From NCBI RefSeq assembly GCF_000012645.1, contig NC_007577.1, positions 930,001-994,000 on the forward strand: DNA of 64,000 nucleotides. The letters run 5' to 3'. A model generated the notes under the pieces. The model was not told the origin of the DNA. It made no database searches and saw only the letters and a list, made by a program, of their open reading frames with translations. The first letter of the stretch is position 1; every line of letters begins with the position of its first letter. Positions 8,437 to 16,304 of this stretch are shown here, piece by piece. This DNA comes from Prochlorococcus marinus str. MIT 9312 (GTDB lineage: Bacteria; Cyanobacteriota; Cyanobacteriia; PCC-6307; Cyanobiaceae). The translations under genes and the position numbers were made by a program.

Positions 8437-8916
8437 ATGCAAGTTGACGTACAAAATACTACTGTTTTTTCAGCAGATGGATCATCTATAAAACTTGGTC
8501 AATACTCAGGGGAAGTAATTTTAGTGGTTAACGTAGCTAGTTATTGTGGGAATACTGCTCAGTATGAGGATCTTCAAAAGCTTCATGATTTATATTCAAG
8601 CAAAGGGCTAAGAATACTTGCATTCCCATGTAATGATTTTGGTAAACAAGAACCAGGCTCACTTTCAGAAATAAAAGATTTTTGTACCACAAAATATGGA
8701 GTTAAGTTTGAAATCTATGAAAAAGTTCATGCAAAAGGTGATACCACAGAACCATATACAACGCTTAATAAAGTTGAACCAGAGGGAGACGTTGAATGGA
8801 ATTTCGAGAAGTTTCTAATAGGAAAAGATTGTAAAGTAATTGCAAGATTCAAGCCAAGTGTTAAACCATTTGATGAAAACTTAATAGCAGCTATTGAAGT
8901 AGCTTTAGATTCATAA
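8437..8916 (+). CDS. Glutathione peroxidase-family thiol peroxidase
   Basis: A 159-residue, single-domain thioredoxin-fold peroxidase that reduces hydroperoxides in the cytoplasm; bacterial members usually use thioredoxin. The peroxidatic Cys is C37 in VASYCGNT, and the second conserved element FPCNDFGKQEPG spans residues 63-74. Trp of the WNFEKF motif is present near residue 126. The usual NQFG is NDFG here (D67), so the glutamine normally counted in the catalytic tetrad is replaced. C65 is the likely resolving Cys, as in the plant-like group. It is divergent from the small membrane gene upstream. Confidence 0.9.
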   Translation: MQVDVQNTTVFSADGSSIKLGQYSGEVILVVNVASYCGNTAQYEDLQKLHDLYSSKGLRILAFPCNDFGKQEPGSLSEIKDFCTTKYGVKFEIYEKVHAKGDTTEPYTTLNKVEPEGDVEWNFEKFLIGKDCKVIARFKPSVKPFDENLIAAIEVALDS

Positions 8917-9047
8917 AAATTTCCTTATAATTTACTAGAAAAATATTAAATCAAACAAACTTTATATTGAATCAAAAGATAGACAAAAATTTTGTCGAAA
9001 TAAATTTTGGAATAAAAACTTGTCTAAATAATTTTTAATTTAACTTC

Positions 9048-9722
9048 TTATTTTTTATCAGAATTAACTTCTACGTCTATTATTTCATCTTTAGCTAGAC
9101 TTTTTTTTGGTTTAATTGATTTTACCTCTGCCTCTTTTGCTTCTTCCTTAACCTCACTTTCTTCTGCTTCCTCTGCTTCTGCTTTTACCTCTGCCTCTTT
9201 TGCTTCTTCCTTAACCTCACTTTCTTCTGCTTCCTCTGCTTCTGCTTTTACCTCTGCCTCTTTTGCTTCTTCCTTAACCTCACTTTCTTCTGCTTCCTCT
9301 GCTTCTGCTTTTACCTCTGCCTCTTTTGCTTCTTCCTTAACCTCACTTTCTTCTGCTTCCTCTGCTTCTGCTTTTACCTCTGCCTCTTTTGCTTCTTCCT
9401 TAACCTCACTTTCTTCTGCTTCCTCTGCTTCTGCTTTTACCTCTGCCTCTTTTGCTTCTTCCTTAACCTCACTTTCTTCTGCTTCCTCTGCTTCTGCTTT
9501 TACCTCTGCCTCTTTTGCTTCTTCCTTAACCTCACTTTCTTCTGCTTCCTCTGCTTTTAATTCTGAATTTTCTAAAGTTTGATTTTCTTCTTTAGTTAAT
9601 AGGAATTTTAATAACTTTTTGAATAACAAGGTACCTTTTTCAATTCTTTTTGGACCTAAAATTGATAGTAAAACAACTAAAATTATGAATATTTCAGGTG
9701 AATTTAAACCTAATAGTTTCAT
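9048..9722 (-). CDS. TatA/Hcf106-like protein with a long acidic repeat tail
   Basis: 224 residues. The first 45 residues have the architecture of a TatA/TatB component: short N-terminus, hydrophobic helix (residues about 9-23, PEIFIILVVLLSILG), the turn GPKRI, then an amphipathic basic helix (LLFKKLLKFLL). After residue 54 comes seven copies of a 21-residue Glu/Ala/Lys-rich unit (residues 55-201), then SIKPKKSLAKDEIIDVEV. The Tat family signature is FGPKKLP; here it is LGPKRIE, so a Tat role is inference. Function could equally be a membrane-anchored coiled-coil scaffold. The repeat is described separately. Confidence 0.65.
   Translation of the reverse strand: MKLLGLNSPEIFIILVVLLSILGPKRIEKGTLLFKKLLKFLLTKEENQTLENSELKAEEAEESEVKEEAKEAEVKAEAEEAEESEVKEEAKEAEVKAEAEEAEESEVKEEAKEAEVKAEAEEAEESEVKEEAKEAEVKAEAEEAEESEVKEEAKEAEVKAEAEEAEESEVKEEAKEAEVKAEAEEAEESEVKEEAKEAEVKSIKPKKSLAKDEIIDVEVNSDKK
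9120..9560 (-). repeat. Seven 63-bp in-frame tandem repeats inside the TatA-like gene
   Basis: The 441-bp block translates into seven 21-residue units, core EESEVKEEAKEAEVK. Copies 2-7 are identical in protein and look identical or nearly so in DNA, while copy 1 differs at its first two or three residues. Near-identity at DNA level points to recent expansion by slippage or unequal recombination, so copy number should vary between strains. The unit is strongly charged and helical, consistent with a long coiled coil. Confidence 0.9.
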
Positions 9723-9769
9723 AAATTTCCATATTCTAATTATATTTTAGTACATGCTTAATATTAAAT

Positions 9770-10207
9770 CTAATTATTCTCAAAAGTTGGTAAATAAAGA
9801 TCCCTATTTGATGCAATTATCCCCTCTTCTTTAAAGAATATTTCTAGATCTTTTAAATCATTTATATCTACAAATTCCGCACAATTATCTAATATATTGT
9901 TATGAGTAAAACCCCACAAATTTTCCAAATATTCATCGTCATCAGGGAAAGTAACAAATTTCAAATATGTATTATTTAAGGCATATTCACTTGCAAATTC
10001 AGAATCTAATCCTTGCCTTTTAGCATCACAAAAAACTTTGGCAAATCTTTTACCTACAGATGTCTGAGCACTTGATAAATCTAAATTACCTTGGATCGCA
10101 TTTACATTTATTGGAGCAATAAAAATGATTATTGGTAGTATAATAGATATTAAAATAAACAATAAAATAATTTCCTTTTTTAAAATGTATTCAATATAAA
10201 CTAGCAA
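9770..10207 (-). CDS. Membrane-anchored or exported protein, unknown (TTG start)
   Basis: A 145-residue protein, probably starting at TTG 10207. Residues 11-38 form a hydrophobic segment ending in NVNAIQGN, which reads as a signal peptide or membrane anchor (possible cleavage after A37). The mature region has two Cys (FCDAKR, DNCAEF), compatible with a disulphide. No family is recognised. It is separated from the TatA-like gene by 47 bases on the same strand. Confidence 0.5.
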   Translation of the reverse strand: MLVYIEYILKKEIILLFILISIILPIIIFIAPINVNAIQGNLDLSSAQTSVGKRFAKVFCDAKRQGLDSEFASEYALNNTYLKFVTFPDDDEYLENLWGFTHNNILDNCAEFVDINDLKDLEIFFKEEGIIASNRDLYLPTFENN

Positions 10208-10332
10208 AAAAAGTAATGAATTAGGCCTATTTAAATAAAATCACTTATCAAAAAATTAAATATATAAAATAATAAAGATAGAGTAAACTCCATTTCAGAA
10301 TTTATAATAAATTAAAAAATATTTAAAATAAT

Positions 10333-11340
10333 ATGTCTTCAGATATAAAGATAAAAGGAAGGGGAGTTAACAGGATAATTAAGAGTAAGGTGATGCTATC
10401 GCCCTTAGCAGGGGTTACAGATAACATTTTTAGGCGACTTGTTCGTAAATGGGCTCCTAACTCTTTACTTTTTACAGAAATGATAAATGCCACGAGTCTT
10501 AAAAAAGGATTTGGAACACAAAAAATCAATCAAATAAATTTAGAAGAAGGTCCAGTAGGAGTTCAAATATTTGATAATAGACCATATGCTGTTTCTGAAG
10601 CCGCTAAACAAGCTGAGGACTCTGGAGCTTTCTTAATTGATATAAATATGGGATGTCCAGTAAAAAAGATTGCAAAGAAAGGTGGAGGCAGTGCCTTAAT
10701 TAAAGACCGTAAACTTGCTATAGAATTAGTCAAAAATGTCGTAAAAGCTGTAAAAATTCCAGTTACAGTAAAAACTCGACTCGGATGGGATAGTAAAGAA
10801 GAAAATATAGAAGATTTTTTATTTAAGCTTCAAGATGCGGGAGCAACAATGATCACACTTCATGGAAGAACTAGAAAACAAGGTTTTTCAGGTAAATCAG
10901 ATTGGGAAATGATCGGGAGACTTAAAAAGTTATTGGAAATTCCAGTAATTGCTAATGGAGATATCAAAAATCCAGATGACGCTCTTAATTGTTTAAATAA
11001 AACAAATGCAGATGGTGTAATGATTGGACGAGGGATTTTAGGATCTCCATGGAAATTAGGAGAAATAGATTATGCCATTAAAGAAAATAAAAATTTTAAA
11101 GAACCAAACGCAGAAGAAAAACTATATTTAATTATTGAGCACCTTGATGAATTAATAAAAGAAAAAGGAGATCACGGTTTGCTAATTGCTAGGAAGCATA
11201 TTTCATGGACATGCAAAGATTTTAAGGGTGCATCAAATTTGCGAAATAACCTGGTTAGAGCTGTTGATAAAAATGAAGTTAAAAATTTAATAAATAAAAT
11301 GATTAAAACTTTGAATAAAGAAAAAAATAGATTAGCTTAA
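10333..11340 (+). CDS. dus: tRNA-dihydrouridine synthase (DusB-like)
   Basis: A 335-residue FMN-dependent enzyme that reduces specific uridines in tRNA to dihydrouridine. The TIM-barrel starts with MLSPLAGVTDNIFRR; the catalytic Cys is C108 in INMGCPVKKIAKKGGGSAL; TVKTRLGW and TLHGRTRKQGFSG follow and the FMN phosphate site is VIANGDI...GVMIGRGILGSPW. The C-terminal helical domain recognises tRNA. Length fits DusB. It is followed by the DUF2470 gene after an 18-base gap. Confidence 0.92.
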   Translation: MSSDIKIKGRGVNRIIKSKVMLSPLAGVTDNIFRRLVRKWAPNSLLFTEMINATSLKKGFGTQKINQINLEEGPVGVQIFDNRPYAVSEAAKQAEDSGAFLIDINMGCPVKKIAKKGGGSALIKDRKLAIELVKNVVKAVKIPVTVKTRLGWDSKEENIEDFLFKLQDAGATMITLHGRTRKQGFSGKSDWEMIGRLKKLLEIPVIANGDIKNPDDALNCLNKTNADGVMIGRGILGSPWKLGEIDYAIKENKNFKEPNAEEKLYLIIEHLDELIKEKGDHGLLIARKHISWTCKDFKGASNLRNNLVRAVDKNEVKNLINKMIKTLNKEKNRLA

Positions 11341-11358
11341 AACAACATTATTCTTCCA

Positions 11359-11613
11359 ATGAAAATAATTAGTAAAGAAACAAGTAAAAGAGTTTGTGAT
11401 CATATGAACAATGATCATATTGATTCAGTTCACAAATATCTTATTCATTATGGGCAGATATCAAGCTTTGAGAATGCTTATATGGAAGAAATTAATAACA
11501 GTTATATAAAAATAAATTACGATGGCCAGTCAGCAATTATCAATTTTAAAAATGAAATATCTGAAGAAGAAATTCATTCAACTTTAGTATCAATGATTAA
11601 AGATATTAAATAA
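11359..11613 (+). CDS. DUF2470 protein
   Basis: An 84-residue protein carrying the DUF2470 pattern, RVCDHMNNDHIDSVHKYL, in its first half. This domain occurs C-terminal in haem-utilisation proteins of the HugZ/pyridoxamine-oxidase type and also alone in cyanobacteria. The stand-alone form here lacks the flavin-binding domain, so no haem degradation activity is claimed. It follows dus by 18 bases and is probably co-transcribed. Confidence 0.75.
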   Translation: MKIISKETSKRVCDHMNNDHIDSVHKYLIHYGQISSFENAYMEEINNSYIKINYDGQSAIINFKNEISEEEIHSTLVSMIKDIK

Positions 11614-11638
11614 AAAATATTTTATATAAGAAAAAAAT

Positions 11639-11803
11639 CTAATTTTTATTTTCATAGTAATCTGTTATCTTTTTACATTCTTCAAATGAAAGCATGCTTA
11701 ATCTAGAAGTGGCTTTTATTTTTAGAATTGCACAAACAGCTAATAAATCGGAGATATCAACATTAAGCGCTTGAGAAAGCTCTAGGACCCTAAGACCTTT
11801 CAT
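11639..11803 (-). CDS. Stand-alone IF2 N-terminal-like domain protein
   Basis: ATG at 11803 to TAG at 11639-11641 encodes 54 residues: MKGLRVLELSQALNVDISDLL, then AILKIKATSRLSMLSFEECKKI. The pattern of two helices separated by a conserved turn, with VLELSQALNV and a Ser-rich step before the last helix, matches the IF2_N module repeated at the N-terminus of translation initiation factor IF-2. Here the module is a whole protein. It is convergent with the DUF2470 gene. Role unknown; a ribosome-associated regulator is a guess. Confidence 0.6.
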   Translation of the reverse strand: MKGLRVLELSQALNVDISDLLAVCAILKIKATSRLSMLSFEECKKITDYYENKN

Positions 11804-11847
11804 TAGCAAAAATAATATCTTTTTCTATATTATCAAGAACATTTAAT

Positions 11848-12087
11848 TCAATGGGCTGCATTTTTTCCTAAACCTGCAACAAATGGAAATGTTTGTTCAT
11901 CACCAAATATATCTTCTGCAGAAGAATTAGAAATATTAGTTTTTTTGTTATTATCAGGCTTAATTTCTTCAATTTCATTAGAAACATCATCTTTAATATT
12001 ATTTCCAATTTCTTTTGCTAATAAATTATTCGTATTAGAAAATATTGAAAAAACTAATACACCTAAAAACAAAATAATTCTTTTCAT
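11848..12087 (-). CDS. Small exported protein, unknown
   Basis: 79 residues with a clear signal peptide (MKRIILFLGVLVFSIF, cleavage likely after LLAK or nearby). The mature part is short, acidic and polar and ends with FPFVAGLGKNAAH. No family is recognised. It lies upstream of the IF2-N-like gene on the same strand by 44 bases. Confidence 0.55.
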   Translation of the reverse strand: MKRIILFLGVLVFSIFSNTNNLLAKEIGNNIKDDVSNEIEEIKPDNNKKTNISNSSAEDIFGDEQTFPFVAGLGKNAAH

Positions 12088-12188
12088 AAAAACATATTTA
12101 TCTAATACTATTTTCTTATCCCATTAAAGTTATTTGGAAAAACTTGATAATTTTAAAACAAATCTAAATAAATCAATGTAAAAAATAT

Positions 12189-12425
12189 TCATCTTCCTAA
12201 CTTATTTCTATTTTTAAATCTAACTAAAAAATAAAGACCTAGTAATAAAAGAATTGCTAAGGAGTACTGATCAAGAAAAAAATAAACTATATAGACGAGG
12301 AATGGGAATAAGCAGGCCCTCTTGAAATTTAATTTCTGTTCTTTTGACATTTTTTTCCAATTTAAATATTCTTCCCATTGAAAAATCTTCTTAATTTTTC
12401 TACTACTATTATTACTATTAAACAT
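12189..12425 (-). CDS. Small membrane protein, unknown
   Basis: 78 residues: a basic cytoplasmic N-terminus (about 34 residues), then two closely spaced hydrophobic stretches (about residues 36-49 and 54-68) and a basic end FKNRNKLGR. Start ATG at 12425. No family recognised; the distribution of positive charge suggests both ends are cytoplasmic. Confidence 0.5.
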   Translation of the reverse strand: MFNSNNSSRKIKKIFQWEEYLNWKKMSKEQKLNFKRACLFPFLVYIVYFFLDQYSLAILLLLGLYFLVRFKNRNKLGR

Positions 12426-12532
12426 AAATTTATAAATATAGTTTTGGTGATTCTTATATTAATAAAGAATATTAATCTACAATATCAGAATTAGCTTTTT
12501 TCATTGAATAAAGATATTTTCTTAAATAAAAA

Positions 12533-12952
12533 ATGAACTCAAAACCAGTTTGGAAAATAGAAAAAATTGTTTTACCTCAACATGCAGACCATGCAGGCGT
12601 AATGTGGCACGGTACATATTTTAATTGGCTTGAAGAAAGCCGAATAAATGCACTTTTAGAAGTAGGTATAAGTTATTTTGAACTAACTAAAAAAGGCTTA
12701 GATTTACCTTTAATCAATACTTCAATAAAATATAGATCTCCTTTATTTCTTGGTGAAAAAATAACCATCGAGAGTGAATTCAATATTAAAAAAAGTCCTA
12801 AGATTAATGTAATTTCAAAATTTCTTAGCAATGAAAATGAAATCTCTACTATTGCTGAAGTCAATTTAGTCTTAATAAATAAATTTAATTTTTCTATAAT
12901 AAGAAAAAGACCCGACTTCTTATCAGAAGCGTTTATTAAATTAAACGGTTGA
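12533..12952 (+). CDS. Hot-dog fold acyl-CoA thioesterase (4HBT family)
   Basis: A 139-residue single hot-dog domain. The signature PQHADHAGVMWHGTYFNWLEESR (part shown by residues about 15-37) aligns with the 4HBT active-site pattern in which an Asp and adjacent His/Tyr sit before the central helix. Cyanobacterial relatives include the 1,4-dihydroxy-2-naphthoyl-CoA thioesterase of phylloquinone synthesis, which is one possible role; the sequence does not prove the substrate. It is separate from its neighbours. Confidence 0.75.
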   Translation: MNSKPVWKIEKIVLPQHADHAGVMWHGTYFNWLEESRINALLEVGISYFELTKKGLDLPLINTSIKYRSPLFLGEKITIESEFNIKKSPKINVISKFLSNENEISTIAEVNLVLINKFNFSIIRKRPDFLSEAFIKLNG

Positions 12953-12994
12953 AATTATAATCCGTTAATTGAACGATTTATTAAATTATTAATT

Positions 12995-13192
12995 ATGAAT
13001 ATATTACAAGTTATTGATTCTTACCAATATGAAATGGAATCAAGATATCAAGAAAAATCAATGCTTACAAATCTTTTTACAGAGCACAAATTCATTGGAT
13101 GGTTAGGGTTGTTTATAATATTTTTCTCTATCTTTGCAATTTTTGTTTTTCAATTTCTTGAGTGGGAAAGTAATGACAATAATAAAAGTTAG
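12995..13192 (+). CDS. Single-span membrane protein, unknown
   Basis: 65 residues with ATG at 12995: polar N-terminus, one strong hydrophobic helix (about residues 34-53, GWLGLFIIFFSIFAIFVF) and a short acidic tail. It follows the thioesterase gene by 42 bases on the same strand. No family is recognised. Confidence 0.5.
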   Translation: MNILQVIDSYQYEMESRYQEKSMLTNLFTEHKFIGWLGLFIIFFSIFAIFVFQFLEWESNDNNKS

Positions 13193-13232
13193 CAAGAATT
13201 AATGCTTATAATTCAAATGAATGATTAAAAAA

Positions 13233-13484
13233 ATGGCTATCTATTTAAAAATAACAAACCCTACAGAGGTTGTAAAAAAAAAGACCTCAAAATGGCTTAC
13301 AGATATTACGCCTGAAAGAATTGATAGGAAATTGGTTGAGGATGAAGTAATAAAAGGCATTATCGAGCAATTAACATTAGAAGGAATAAAAGGCGAAATA
13401 TCAGCAATTAATGGGTTTGAAGTAAATGAATCTTCAGTAATAACAAAAAATAATTTTGTTATTAGAAAAACAAAAACTTTTTAG
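13233..13484 (+). CDS. Small soluble protein, unknown
   Basis: 83 residues from ATG 13233 (MAIYLKITNPTEVVKKK); a start at ATG 13221 would add MIKK. Middle region has the helix RKLVEDEVIKGIIEQLTLEG and the C-terminus is strand-rich. No signal peptide or membrane span. The family is not recognised. Directly after it come two decayed genes. Confidence 0.5.
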   Translation: MAIYLKITNPTEVVKKKTSKWLTDITPERIDRKLVEDEVIKGIIEQLTLEGIKGEISAINGFEVNESSVITKNNFVIRKTKTF

Positions 13485-13590
13485 ATCCAAAATAAAAATT
13501 TTAAAAGAATTATTTTTATTTTAATTATTTTTTTTAATTTTTATAATTGTAAGTGATTATAAAATTAAAAAGAAACCAAATTTTATTTTC

Positions 13591-13886
13591 AAAGGAACGC
13601 ATTAGATAAAGGAAAAAGATGCTTACGGTACCTAGGATTATAAAAAATGGACTGGCAATCCACCTCTTGATGAAATAGCTATAGAGAAAAATATATTAAA
13701 TGGATCCAAGTGATTTAAAGAGTGTATAAAATATTTTTTGGGAAAAGAATTTTAAATAAATTTGGCAATATGGAATTATTTTTCGACAAGTGGAGATGCA
13801 ATTGTAATGAGAATACTAATATTGATGATGAGATAATTGGATCCAATAGAAATCTTCAAAATTAAGATTGGTTTGTATTCATATAA
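13591..13886 (+). pseudogene. Decayed protein-coding remnant, family unknown
   Basis: Coding-like frames broken by stops and at least one frameshift. A first frame (from about 13591) contains DYKKWTGNPPLDEIAIEKN and KECIKYFLGKEF but is interrupted at 13612, 13633 and after GSK. A second frame then reads MELFFDKWRCNCNEN and GSNRNLQN, followed by another stop and DWFVFI. The segments have normal residue composition, so a real gene of unknown family probably decayed here. It directly precedes the nuclease remnant and the pair may have been one module. Confidence 0.55.
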
Positions 13887-13923
13887 AGTTAAATAGAGAA
13901 ATCATGCTTAAACCTACTAGAAA

Positions 13924-14284
13924 ATGATTACTCAAAAAAAATTAACGAAAGATATTAAATTTAAAAATCATTGCATTAAAATCCTCAAACAACATGTCTG
14001 GGAAGTTAAATAAAAACCTAATACTGGAGATCAAGGGGTTGACTTAATTGAGTCAATAAATCATATGAGAATATTTATTCAATTCAAAGATAATAAAAAA
14101 GCTATTGGAAATAAAGGGTTCAAGAATTTTCAGCTGTTAAATTAAATTATTTTGGAAAGCTACACATGCAATAATATTCTCAAAATCTTGCTTTACAAAG
14201 TCTGCCCATCAACTAGAAAAATCAAATAAAGTAAAACTAATCAATGAATATCAATTAAAAGATTTAGAAATGTATGTTTTTTAA
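13924..14284 (+). pseudogene. Broken Mrr-type restriction endonuclease-like gene
   Basis: Three reading frames laid end to end give the hallmark pattern of the Mrr catalytic domain: GDQGVDLIESINHMRIFIQFKDN (D...QxK), then VQEFSAVKLNYFG after a frameshift, then IIFSKSCFTKSAHQLEKSN and a terminal VKLINEYQLKDL after a second shift. There is an in-frame TAA after HVWEVK, and further stops between pieces. GxxGxDLI and the QFK motif match the PD-(D/E)XK-like Mrr core. No methylase is visible beside it. It cannot make a full nuclease. Confidence 0.7.
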
Positions 14285-14288
14285 TAGT

Positions 14289-14693
14289 TTATATCAATTG
14301 TGTTAAGCCCTCTTTGTAAAGCAATAGTGTTGTAAAAAGCCCTGAGGCCCACATTAAACCTCTAACTGTTGGGATATTAAATACATAGGCACCAATGTAT
14401 AAAAAACGGAAAATAGGATGAATTAATGCTGCAATAATTGCAATATTAGAGTCAGTTAAAGTAATCAAACAAAGAAGGCATCCAGGGGCATGTAGGGAAA
14501 TACTTTCCCAACAATTTTGATGACACCAAACCGCTCTTTTACCAAAAGGAGTTAATTCGTCAAATAAAGCCCTTGGAGCAGACATATTTTCAACAGAATA
14601 TCCTGCTTTAACTCTTCCTATAGTTAATGGAATAATAGATAATAAAACAACACCTACTGATAGACAAAGGCTCCAGGCAAAAACTACTTGCAT
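14289..14693 (-). CDS. MAPEG-family membrane protein
   Basis: 134 residues with four hydrophobic segments. RVKAGYSVENMSAPRALFDELTPF sits between the first and second spans, and WCHQNCWES before the third, matching the MAPEG layout (membrane-associated proteins in eicosanoid and glutathione metabolism) as found in cyanobacteria. Bacterial members are mostly uncharacterised, some with glutathione transferase-like activity. Its 3' end faces the nuclease remnant by 4 bases. Confidence 0.75.
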   Translation of the reverse strand: MQVVFAWSLCLSVGVVLLSIIPLTIGRVKAGYSVENMSAPRALFDELTPFGKRAVWCHQNCWESISLHAPGCLLCLITLTDSNIAIIAALIHPIFRFLYIGAYVFNIPTVRGLMWASGLFTTLLLYKEGLTQLI

Positions 14694-14812
14694 TTCAATA
14701 AAATAATATTATTAGCTTAATAATTACAGCTTTCTATCGTGATAAATAAAAATCATTACCTTAGATAAAACTTCGTAAGGACTGATATAGTTTATATTAA
14801 AAAAATTATTTT

Positions 14813-14935
14813 ATGGATAGTACAAAGCTTATTTTGATTGCTGGCATCAGTTTATTAATATATTTTGCTTTTATGTTTTTAGGATTCTTTCTGAAAAATA
14901 ATAATCTAAAAGCACAGAATCTAAAAAAAGACTAA
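14813..14935 (+). CDS. 40-residue single-span membrane protein, unknown
   Basis: ATG 14813 to TAA 14933-14935. Residues 6-27 form one strong helix (LILIAGISLLIYFAFMFLGFF) followed by a basic tail. Size and topology suggest a small accessory subunit or transport-helper peptide. Its own promoter could be in the 119-base gap shared with the MAPEG gene. Confidence 0.45.
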   Translation: MDSTKLILIAGISLLIYFAFMFLGFFLKNNNLKAQNLKKD

Positions 14936-15071
14936 AAACTTCTTTTTAGCATCAAAATTTTAAATTTCTAATAAATAATTTTATATCTTTTTGGATATAT
15001 TTTATGGAAATAAAATTTAATCCCAATAATAATAATAAAATATAGAGTTTTTATCGAGTAGCTGCTGATAG

Positions 15072-15365
15072 ATGAAAAAATTTTATAAATTTATTAAAAG
15101 TTTTCTGTTTGTATCAATTTGGCTAATTTTATCCTCATTTTTAACACAATTTTGGAATACCTTTCATTGGGAATATATTTACTTAAACTGTAGAATCATA
15201 TTTGACAAGGAATTTTGGTTTATTGCAGAAAAAATTCTTTTTGGATTTGATATTGGATACTGGTTAGAAGAATCACTAAAATTCTTAAGTTATGAATTAC
15301 CTAAAGAATCTTTTAAATATTTTCCAATTTATTTTGTTTTAAAGTTTATTTGGATCAAGAATTAA
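15072..15365 (+). CDS. Aromatic-rich membrane-associated protein, unknown
   Basis: 97 residues with many Phe, Tyr, Trp and Lys. Residues 10-27 form a hydrophobic segment (FLFVSIWLILSSFLTQF) and the rest is amphipathic. ATG at 15072. The composition could also arise by chance in AT-rich DNA, which keeps confidence moderate. No family is recognised. Confidence 0.4.
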   Translation: MKKFYKFIKSFLFVSIWLILSSFLTQFWNTFHWEYIYLNCRIIFDKEFWFIAEKILFGFDIGYWLEESLKFLSYELPKESFKYFPIYFVLKFIWIKN

Positions 15366-15400
15366 TTTTATTCCTCTTTGTTTAAGCTAATTCAGACCAA

Positions 15401-15622
15401 TTAAATTAAAGGGATCAAGAAATTGAATAAAATTAATAAAAGGAGAATATTAAAAAAACTATTAGAACTACTCCGCCTAAGCTCCCAGACACCCTCTAAA
15501 TCATTTCTCTTTTTGCTGAATGCAAAGTTATTATCAAATTCAAGTTGATTAGCAATATCTTAGATTTTCTCTGAATTTGGGGTTTTTAGAAGAAAATTTA
15601 ATAATTCATCTTCTAATTCCAT
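15401..15622 (-). pseudogene. Truncated PAP/fibrillin-like gene
   Basis: The frame starts at ATG 15622 (MELEDELLNFLLKTPNSEK), hits TAA at 15560-15562, then continues in the same frame as DIANQLEFDNNFAFSKKR and DLEGVWELRRSSSNS before changing to hydrophobic low-complexity sequence. The LEGVWELR-SSS segment is the entry strand of the PAP/fibrillin (plastid lipid-associated protein) domain. The body of the domain is missing. An intact, different member lies at 17558. Assignment rests on this one motif plus the helical N-terminus. Confidence 0.5.
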
Positions 15623-15700
15623 TTAATAACCGCTGAGTATAAAGCTAAGGATAAATACCCACCTCCGTATGCTATATTCTAGCCAGAATGTGTTGATTCA

Positions 15701-15985
15701 ATGACAAAGAGCTATTGGTTAAAGAAAATTTCAATTCCAAATGCTGATTTATTTCTGGAATATATAAGAACAGTTTTGCCTTGGATTAAATCTGTGGGAG
15801 GAGTTATAGTAAAAAGAGATTTGATACAAGAATCAACCTCAAATGAATGGGATGGAGGGCAGCTAGGATTAGTAATAGAATTTGAATCAAAATTTGCTGC
15901 TAAAAAAGCATTTTATTCTGAAGTATTTCAAAAATATCTTCAGTCCAGGGATTTAATGGAACTTGTTACTATAAGTACTCTTTAA
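15701..15985 (+). CDS. DUF1330 protein
   Basis: A 94-residue protein with the DUF1330 layout: aromatic N-terminus (SYWLKKISIPNADLFLEYI), the WIKSVGGVIVKRD strand, EWDGGQLGLVIEFES and a C-terminal helix LMELVTIS. DUF1330 is a dimeric alpha/beta (ferredoxin-like) domain of unknown function, length about 95. It stands alone on the plus strand with a divergent pseudogene upstream. Confidence 0.75.
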   Translation: MTKSYWLKKISIPNADLFLEYIRTVLPWIKSVGGVIVKRDLIQESTSNEWDGGQLGLVIEFESKFAAKKAFYSEVFQKYLQSRDLMELVTISTL

Positions 15986-16120
15986 GAATTAAACAATAGA
16001 GATATCAGGCAAACATCTTGTAAGTATTTATTACTATTAAATTATTTATGTAATATTTATAACTTCACTACAAATTAGATATTTTGCAAAATTTGATTGT
16101 ACAAGTAATTAGTTAATCAA

Positions 16121-16300
16121 ATGAACTATTCAACAGAAAAAGATGATTATTTGATGACAACTCCATATACAAAAAAAATTCAGCAAAAATTCGAAAAGGT
16201 TAAGTCATTTTTAGAGCAAAATGGATTTAATCCTTCATCAGAAAGCTTAATGCAAGATATTGTCAGTTCAGAAGAATATATTGCTAAAAATGGCTTATAA
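16121..16300 (+). CDS. 59-residue soluble protein, unknown
   Basis: ATG 16121 to TAA 16298-16300, 59 residues: MNYSTEKDDYLMTTPYTKK then a predicted helix (KFEKVKSFLEQNGF) and a helical C-terminus around SSEEYIAKNGL. No signal peptide or membrane span. The gene ends 4 bases from the convergent Psb34-like gene. Confidence 0.5.
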   Translation: MNYSTEKDDYLMTTPYTKKIQQKFEKVKSFLEQNGFNPSSESLMQDIVSSEEYIAKNGL

Positions 16301-16304
16301 AAAA

